Under the pieces are notes generated by a model. That model had not been told where the DNA came from. It made no database searches and saw nothing but the letters and a program-made list of their open reading frames with translations. A DNA stretch of 21,696 bases from a virus, in IMG/VR virus record IMGVR_UViG_3300020424_000038, positions 1 through 21,696 of that record. One strand, written 5' to 3'. This document shows positions 16,801-21,696 of this stretch, one piece after another (position 1 is the first letter of the stretch; each line of letters begins with the position of its first letter). Both the position numbers and the translations under genes were made by a program.

Positions 16801-16934
16801 GTAATACATCATTGAATGGTGCATTTACAATGAATCTTGGAACACAAAATATGACAAATTCAACTGGTAATGTTTGTTTAATAAGATTTGCCTTGACATC
16901 AGGTCAAAGCATAACCTCTTTTAGTATAACGTAA
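13839..16934 (+). CDS. Tail fibre-like virion protein with two PKD-like domains (1031 aa)
   Basis: The start MTSLIQIKRSATQSKPDKLR and NRGLKLWIGAG match the N-terminal attachment region of fibre proteins in marine T4-like phages. About residues 125-190 hold a widespread fibre module: VPVGTTAQRPSPFALGQIRF, TFEGYDGNAWGSLGG and IKDIDQDTFIQAETS. About 265-345 and 417-490 each contain an Ig-like PKD-type domain, recognised by INWGDG...HVYNN and VNWGDGTSLD followed by a later LLKVYD strand. The remaining 540 residues are Gly/Ser/Thr-rich beta sequence with PYYNSGSPSLTLSGIT and AYRDTNSPFQV, also typical of marine phage fibres, and end in FALTSGQSITSFSIT. No signal peptide or membrane helix is seen. 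PKD domains are protein- or carbohydrate-binding beta sandwiches, so this is a candidate receptor-contact or fibre-linking protein. The gene is complete; AGGA at the upstream stop serves as ribosome site. Confidence 0.8.
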   Translation: MTSLIQIKRSATQSKPDKLRIGELAYSYLDSGAADDSNRGLKLWIGAGVPAGGLDSNFIADSVQSIGGKFYTEKLDVNKFGITEGNKFVLLDSNRNINFINIDSSTVNELQANQLVTMNNLVVPVGTTAQRPSPFALGQIRFNTDTTTFEGYDGNAWGSLGGIKDIDQDTFIQAETSPNADNDDLRFFTAGTKRLDIDEQGKIVVPPTYTPDSAFSITTKKYVDERVLFTPTDSSLTDGAFTGFTANDTLTDVIDGLNEAINNVRTNTFVRGLTFVANPLQGGAGFTTTLAFTNDGNPNRYDINWGDGFIDSAVSSNSPTHVYNNPLVSPASITVRAFNTGAVGTGSEAFRTNADYITIFTADPVANFELYRNATGGSALTGNDVYVIEGQPLYLRNTTTNTQVANKLGPAAVEYSVNWGDGTSLDNVANDSASGGVIGSRLIHTWANGTHSYKSRDTVLLSLDSHTTADPSVVPSTKSILLKVYDDNPATPEGLSTKTVSFGGPSSGISPLLPAGATKHFTGAAQTSAGSSIARTITTTGDISTTAISTFAHDAGAGTLSAQVNGNANGSVVMDGSSKVGRYTSLDVTDHSDFNLLDSSGTNTTFALSHIHPNKFFGFKARVLKAASAVNAGLNDFGLDHSTTGTTNIVEYVKDDVTAAPTAASGTLTQNVAGGFRFISGIPYYNSGSPSLTLSGITLANLTGKAYRDTNSPFQVKSGTNFEGTTQNAITDQDYTYAQIDGSTTFLTGGIPQEDVGVASPYAIGNVTIPITSGSVRTVEELRVRGRNCNGNGAFHNLTATKVQVHTAAQSGVHEISTSVSNSLGATYADNAIRIFDFSAATINTPSYTGTTNFYTNNVYTEASDPGVAGTQEASIRIGILKHDVTNYSTGFLPVGPNRSGDTGTQFATFAFRRTAVASFTINLISPTGILGAFIALPGTATDNTSSLNGWLECSTQYAGAGTPGQNLGPGGNGSNGVASTGGDRILSNTSLNGAFTMNLGTQNMTNSTGNVCLIRFALTSGQSITSFSIT

Positions 16935-16944
16935 GGAAAGTATA

Positions 16945-19900
16945 ATGGCAATAACAGACCAACAAAAACTAGACTTTCTATTTAAAAAGCTCGGATTTGG
17001 AGCTGCTAAAACAGATACTAATGCTTTAAAGGCTGCCGTTAATGAAGAAAATCCAAGTCCATTACTTTTAAATGGTAACGATCTCTTTACTGAAGCTTAT
17101 GGTATTCCTTCAACAAAGCCAACATCTTCTACTTATCCCGTTAAAGTTTATCAAGATGCAGCCGGTGGAGAAAATACCAAAGAAACTAGTATGCTTGGAA
17201 CAGCATCTACAAATAGGTCTTGGGTTACAGGACTTACAGATTGGATTCCTCCTCAGTTCGGTTCAACTTATCAAATTAAAGTTTACATGGATAATCCCGG
17301 TGCCAGTAATCCTGAAAGTACTGGAACACAGTTGTTTGCCGCTGGTTCTGGCAACAATGACGAATGGTTTTTCGACTATCAATCTGGTATTTTGAATTTT
17401 ATTGGAGTAAATCTTCCTTCTGGTATCGGAGGAAAGAGAATATACATTGTTGGTGCAAGGTATATCGGTAAAAAAGGAAATAGATTTTCTGTACTTTACT
17501 CAGATTCACTAGATGCTGGTCATTTGATGGCAGACTCTGCCAATATTACCAGAGGTGAAATAATAACTGCTGTTATCGATTCTGCCGATATTATGCATGC
17601 TATCATAGATTCTGCTGATATTACTTTAGGTAGAATTTCAACTGTTACTGCAACAAATCTTACAGCAGATTCAGCTCATATCAAAAAATTAAGTGCTGAT
17701 AGTCTATCATTATCTGAATTAACTGCTAATATAATTACTGCAAATCAGATACAAGGTCCAGCGAATATGGTTATTGATCCTGCTGCAGTAGGAGATGCGA
17801 CAGGACTTGTACAAATACTTGGTAATCTTCAAGTTGAAGGAACTACAACAACTATAAACTCAACAACGGTTTCTTTAAATGATAAAAATCTAGTTCTTGC
17901 AGATTCTGCAATAAATGCAGCCGCTGCAGATGGAGCTGGAATAACTGTAAAACTAGATCAAATAGGTAATGTTGCAACAATATTATATAAATCAACTGAT
18001 GATAAATGGGAGGTCAATAAAGACTTTCACGTTCCTAATTTAAATGCTGATTCAGCCGACATCGGTTTACTAAGATCTGATAGTGCAGTTATTACAAATG
18101 CAGAAATAACTAACTTAACTGCAGATTCTGCAAGATTAAAAATCTTTCAACTTGACTCTGGCAGAATTGGAAAGATCCAATCAATTGATTCTGCTCGAGC
18201 AACTAACTTTCATATTGAACAAGGAACAGCAGCAAAACTTGATGTTGACTCGGCATCATTTGAAACCTTAAGTGCTAGATCATTTCAAATGGCTACAACG
18301 CCTAATAGATTTTTAGTTGCTGATGCAAATAACGTTGTAGGAACATCTGTTAATTTTGTTGGAAATAATGCTAGAGTTGATTTTTATAGCAGTGCTGTTC
18401 AAATTCATAATACTGGTATTATTGACGCGACTGCTGGTGTTAACGTTGGAACCGGAACTGCTCTTTCCTCACAACATGTAAATACTAATAATGTCAGCAC
18501 CTCTAAATTAAAAATTTCTAGTATTCTTCAGAAAAGAATACCATTTACTAAATCAGGAGATTCATTAGCTGGAACTGATGATCTTATGTTTGGATCTCAC
18601 ACATCAATGTTCCAAACTCATGACGGAGTAGGAGTAGGTTTCAATCCACTTATGGATAGTGGAAACTATAGATTTACTATAGACACACTTTCAGGAAAAA
18701 TTACTAATACTGGTGGATTTAAAATAGGTAGACATAATAATATACCTACTGGACAATATATTTTTAATCGTCCCTACAGATTAAATTCATCACAACAGGC
18801 TGCGGATCATCAAGTAGAAGATCATAATAGAGATTTCTATGGACTTGAACTAAAGCTTGACTCTGGACAATTAATATCGACCGCATTCAGAAATGAATTT
18901 AAATCACCCATGCATGTGATCAACCCGGTATCAACTGATAGAAAAATTATAGATGTAAAAGGCTTAGGTGATTCAGATGTATTTGCTGTTTTTGCTGATG
19001 GCTCAATCGATTTCTTTGGAAATCTAAGACGTAAAGGAGTACCTTTTGCGGCTGGTGGTATTTTCCAAAAAGATAGTGATACACAAAATTCTCATTTTGT
19101 TCCAAAAATTACTAGTGAAATACAAAATACAAATCAATTTGGATTTGGATTTGTAGCTATAAATCAAGAGCCTCATGAACAAGGCGAACATATTGCTAAA
19201 CTACAACATTCAGTTCCTTCTACACATCAGTCTCATAGTAATGTTATAAACAGACAAAAATATAATTTAAGTGTCGATGGAACCTTTGCAGTTAGAGGAG
19301 ATATTGATTCAACTGGAGTGGACTATGTTATAACTCCTGGCGCGGTTTACAATTGGACTAACCCAACAACAGGAGTAACAAATAAGGTTAATTATGCAGA
19401 CGACAGTGATAAATCAAGATTACTTTATATTCCAAGTAAAGCAATTTTAAGAGCTGGATTATTACATGATAGTGCAATAAGATCTGCCACAATGGGTATG
19501 TTTTCAACTGGAACTGGTTATGCACCAGTTGCACAAGGAGAAGGATCTATAGCTATGGGTATGAATGCCCGAGCTAGAAGTAATCATTCAATATCTCTAG
19601 GTTTTCACAATGATAATAAAAGTTCGTTAAACATTCATACTGTTCAGATAGGATCTCAAAATACTGCAGATCCTAGTGCTGCTTCGACCCAAAAGACAAC
19701 TTTTATTGGTCATGAAAATCACTTGCGCGGAAATAACTCTGTTGTAATCGGTAGCGGAAACAACACTATGGATGATACTATCGGTGCTGGTGATAATTCT
19801 GTTATAATTGGTACTCTAAACAAACTAGGTCTAAGAGGATCTAACGCGTCTGCCAATGGTGCGGGATCAGTTATAATTGGTAGACAAAATGAGTTAGGTC

Positions 19901-21696
19901 CTACTACCGCAATGTACGCAATAGGTGCACAAAACAGAATGACTGTAAGAGCAGCTGGATCTTATGTTCTAGGTGCAGGTAACTATGTTGATGCTGCACA
20001 AACTCTAACGCTTGGTACAAATCACACTGTTGCGGCTAATAATGGCGTTGCGATAGGTACAAGAGGTAAAATAGATTCAAATGCTAACTTCAGTGTAATT
20101 ATTGGTTTAGATGACAATACAGATCAAGATGTATCTGATCCTAACATTATGTCAGTGCAAGGCGGAAACGTAATTCTTGGTGATAGCGTCGACAAATTTA
20201 CTGCCGTACAGTATCCTGCTCAAGGAAACTTATATGTGGCAGGATCACTTATAGTTGCTGGTAGCATCTTAGAAGAAACAGCTCCTGGAATAACATCTTC
20301 TACTACACCGTTTACAGATGATGGAAGAGACATTTCAGCTAATCTTACCGGAGCAGTTAGAAGATTTGGTTTTAATGATGCTCATCCATATCAGTCGGCA
20401 GTTTTCAAAGGACAAGAGGGATTTCAATATTCAGGTAGTCTTCTCCTCCCTGGAGTAAGTGGACCAACTGGGTATACGATAGATCCATATCCATTTGTAG
20501 ATGATGATGATGATCCTTCTACACCAGAAGTTCCAACTGGACAAGTTGATTCCGCTTTATATGATTCAAATGATACTAACAATAGTATGATCAGCTATAT
20601 TGGTAAGACTGGTACTTTTAAACTTGGTACATTCAGTGGTGGTGCTATATATGACACATACTTGAGACCAGGAAGAGTTGGTTTTCAATCAATATCAATC
20701 GGTAAGAACAATATAAACGCTGGTTTAAGAACAACTGTAATAGGACAAGGAAACAATATTCAAAGAGGCGGTGGTCCTAAGTTAATTCCTGGAACTAACA
20801 GACCGTTAAATCCTGGTGATTCTTTAAACGTTGCTTCACTTAGAGCGAGCGATATGATCGTCATTGGTGACGAGAATGTTTATGACAGTGCAGCTACTGG
20901 TAAGAAAGTTATGGTTCTTGGTCATGGTAATATTATCCAAGGTTCTGCAGAAAATAAGATTGTCATAGGTGGTTTCGCAAAACCTATTAATAACAGTATT
21001 CTATCTGGCGGAACAAAGTATGACAGAGAAATTATAATGAAATATGCTGACTCTATAGGTCAGGATTCATTAAACAATACTCATATAGCGGTAGGAAAAA
21101 ATAAAGTATCGGGTAATTATACCATAGACATGAGAGGTGATCTTCATCTTGATAGTGGATCAAGAATTATAATCGGCGATGAAGCTGGGCAAGGGCTTAA
21201 AATACTTCCCGTTTCTTTTTTCAATCCAATAGTTCCACAAGTTGGTCCAGATCCATTAGAAAGAACTGTACAAATAGCAACAGAAGCTAGTGCAATAGGA
21301 GGCGGAATACTAAGCATCACTACTGATCCTTCTAATAGAATCGTTGTTACAACTATCAGTAATCATAATCTTCCAAGCGCTGGAACAGATTCAACTGTAG
21401 GTGTTTCATTCCATACTGTGCCAACTTCACCTAATGGAATAACCGGACTGGAAGATGCTGATCGCCACTTTATCCCATCAGTCATTAACGCCACTTCGTT
21501 CTTTTTACTTGAAGACTCTTACAGATCAGGAACTTTTGTTAAAAGTGGAGTACAAGCAACTGATGAAGATGGTGATACTTTTACAATTTCAAAGGTAGGT
21601 ACCGGTGTTGGAAATATAAACAACATAAGACTGGACAGAATGCACTATGCTCGCCCATTACGGCTTGCAGATAACTTCTCCACAGATGGTGATTTG
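16945..21696 (+). CDS. Very large tail fibre-like virion protein, runs off the right edge (at least 1584 aa)
   Basis: The frame from ATG 16945 (AAGGAA upstream) stays open to the last base, 1584 codons without a stop. The N-terminus (LDFLFKKLGFGAAKTDTNAL, LTDWIPPQFGSTYQIKVYMD, GSGNNDEWFFDYQSGILNFI) is a conserved fibre attachment domain of marine T4-like phages. About residues 186-439 carry an Asp-Ser repeat shaft (IDSADI, ADSAHIKKL), interrupted near 290-340 by the common fibre module VEGTTTTINSTTVSLNDKNL. About 867-1058 and 1247-1415 are blocks of short GSIAMGM / NSVVIGSGNN units like the beta-roll of YadA-type trimeric adhesin heads. Between them is an acidic DDDDDPSTP linker. A NHNL...GITGL module lies near 1470-1510. 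It is probably a trimeric receptor-binding or long side fibre. A C-terminal chaperone or knob would lie beyond the window. Confidence 0.82.
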   Translation, partial: MAITDQQKLDFLFKKLGFGAAKTDTNALKAAVNEENPSPLLLNGNDLFTEAYGIPSTKPTSSTYPVKVYQDAAGGENTKETSMLGTASTNRSWVTGLTDWIPPQFGSTYQIKVYMDNPGASNPESTGTQLFAAGSGNNDEWFFDYQSGILNFIGVNLPSGIGGKRIYIVGARYIGKKGNRFSVLYSDSLDAGHLMADSANITRGEIITAVIDSADIMHAIIDSADITLGRISTVTATNLTADSAHIKKLSADSLSLSELTANIITANQIQGPANMVIDPAAVGDATGLVQILGNLQVEGTTTTINSTTVSLNDKNLVLADSAINAAAADGAGITVKLDQIGNVATILYKSTDDKWEVNKDFHVPNLNADSADIGLLRSDSAVITNAEITNLTADSARLKIFQLDSGRIGKIQSIDSARATNFHIEQGTAAKLDVDSASFETLSARSFQMATTPNRFLVADANNVVGTSVNFVGNNARVDFYSSAVQIHNTGIIDATAGVNVGTGTALSSQHVNTNNVSTSKLKISSILQKRIPFTKSGDSLAGTDDLMFGSHTSMFQTHDGVGVGFNPLMDSGNYRFTIDTLSGKITNTGGFKIGRHNNIPTGQYIFNRPYRLNSSQQAADHQVEDHNRDFYGLELKLDSGQLISTAFRNEFKSPMHVINPVSTDRKIIDVKGLGDSDVFAVFADGSIDFFGNLRRKGVPFAAGGIFQKDSDTQNSHFVPKITSEIQNTNQFGFGFVAINQEPHEQGEHIAKLQHSVPSTHQSHSNVINRQKYNLSVDGTFAVRGDIDSTGVDYVITPGAVYNWTNPTTGVTNKVNYADDSDKSRLLYIPSKAILRAGLLHDSAIRSATMGMFSTGTGYAPVAQGEGSIAMGMNARARSNHSISLGFHNDNKSSLNIHTVQIGSQNTADPSAASTQKTTFIGHENHLRGNNSVVIGSGNNTMDDTIGAGDNSVIIGTLNKLGLRGSNASANGAGSVIIGRQNELGPTTAMYAIGAQNRMTVRAAGSYVLGAGNYVDAAQTLTLGTNHTVAANNGVAIGTRGKIDSNANFSVIIGLDDNTDQDVSDPNIMSVQGGNVILGDSVDKFTAVQYPAQGNLYVAGSLIVAGSILEETAPGITSSTTPFTDDGRDISANLTGAVRRFGFNDAHPYQSAVFKGQEGFQYSGSLLLPGVSGPTGYTIDPYPFVDDDDDPSTPEVPTGQVDSALYDSNDTNNSMISYIGKTGTFKLGTFSGGAIYDTYLRPGRVGFQSISIGKNNINAGLRTTVIGQGNNIQRGGGPKLIPGTNRPLNPGDSLNVASLRASDMIVIGDENVYDSAATGKKVMVLGHGNIIQGSAENKIVIGGFAKPINNSILSGGTKYDREIIMKYADSIGQDSLNNTHIAVGKNKVSGNYTIDMRGDLHLDSGSRIIIGDEAGQGLKILPVSFFNPIVPQVGPDPLERTVQIATEASAIGGGILSITTDPSNRIVVTTISNHNLPSAGTDSTVGVSFHTVPTSPNGITGLEDADRHFIPSVINATSFFLLEDSYRSGTFVKSGVQATDEDGDTFTISKVGTGVGNINNIRLDRMHYARPLRLADNFSTDGDL
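17500..18261 (+). repeat. Asp-Ser repeat shaft in the large fibre
   Basis: At least a dozen units of the form (A/I/L/V)DSxxI/L recur in two runs: DSLDAG, DSANI, IDSADI, IDSADI, ADSAHI, ADSLSL, then ADSADI, SDSAVI, ADSARL, LDSGRI, IDSARA, VDSASF. Spacing is irregular (about 8-20 residues). The pattern of hydrophobic positions suggests a repetitive trimeric shaft. Confidence 0.7.
19543..20118 (+). repeat. YadA-head-like beta-roll block 1 in the large fibre
   Basis: Successive units of about 14-20 residues share a hydrophobic-x-hydrophobic-Gly core often followed by Asn: SIAMGMNA, SISLGFHN, TVQIGSQN, TTFIGHEN, SVVIGSGN, SVIIGTLN, SVIIGRQN, MYAIGAQN, SYVLGAGN, LTLGTNH, VAIGTRG, SVIIGLDD. This matches the repeat of YadA-type head domains (left-handed parallel beta-roll, trimeric). 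Confidence 0.72.
20683..21189 (+). repeat. YadA-head-like beta-roll block 2 in the large fibre
   Basis: A second series of the same kind: SISIGKNN, TTVIGQGNN, MIVIGDEN, VMVLGHGN, KIVIGGFA, HIAVGKNK, RIIIGDEA. It is separated from block 1 by about 190 residues that include an acidic DDDDDPSTP linker, so the two rolls are probably distinct folded units. Confidence 0.68.

Noticed and set aside
17072-17395. A 107-aa + strand frame within the right-hand region
   Set aside because: It is out of frame with the continuous 1584-codon frame from 16945, whose translation carries clear fibre motifs; the shorter frame has no domain and poor composition.
1-21696. tRNA genes, CRISPR arrays, integrase/attachment sites, insertion sequences, photosynthesis-type auxiliary genes
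   Set aside because: None seen. Genes are packed with almost no space between them, the only gap over 20 nt is the 70 nt at 12858-12927, and it holds a promoter and palindrome but no cloverleaf or repeat array.

Overview
This window is a slice of the late (virion) region of a tailed phage related to T4, most likely a marine myovirus infecting an AT-rich bacterioplankton host such as SAR11/Pelagibacter or a picocyanobacterium. The evidence is a recognisable T4-type baseplate wedge protein gp8 at the left edge, a very large DUF4815-type virion protein next to it, fibre proteins with sequence modules typical of marine T4-like phages, a consensus T4-type late promoter (TATAAATA), AT-rich DNA (by eye about one-third G+C), and tightly packed genes all on the + strand. 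The exact host cannot be read from this sequence.

Layout. (1) 1-8151, first structural block: 3' part of gp8, the 1699-aa DUF4815 protein, a 69-aa charged coiled-coil protein, a 151-aa fibre-like protein with a 14-residue tandem repeat, and a 344-aa virion protein. (2) 8168-12857, a non-structural cassette of seven overlapping genes: an unknown 156-aa protein, then glycosyltransferase (GT1), Rossmann protein (R1), GT2, R2, GT3, GT4. GT1/GT2 are paralogues and R1/R2 are paralogues, so a two-gene GT+Rossmann unit has been duplicated in tandem. (3) 12858-12927, the only real intergenic gap: a perfect late promoter followed by a 16-bp perfect palindrome that would sit at the 5' end of the late mRNA. 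(4) 12928-21696, second structural block: three small virion proteins (68, 129 and 96 aa), a 1031-aa fibre with two PKD-like domains, and a very large fibre (at least 1584 aa, running off the right edge) with Asp-Ser repeats and two YadA-head-like blocks.

How the genes may work together. The structural blocks would provide the baseplate wedge and a set of tail/whisker/fibre proteins. The glycosyltransferase cassette lies inside the virion operon and its genes overlap each other, so it should be made late, together with the fibres. The virion proteins on both sides are rich in Asp-Ser (DSD, DSN, DSA, DSS), while the cassette proteins have few. My main speculative proposal is that the cassette decorates virion proteins with sugar, possibly at such Ser residues. 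This is inference; glycosylation of host surface polysaccharide or phage DNA is not excluded.

No tRNA, CRISPR, integrase, transposon or photosynthesis-type auxiliary gene was seen.
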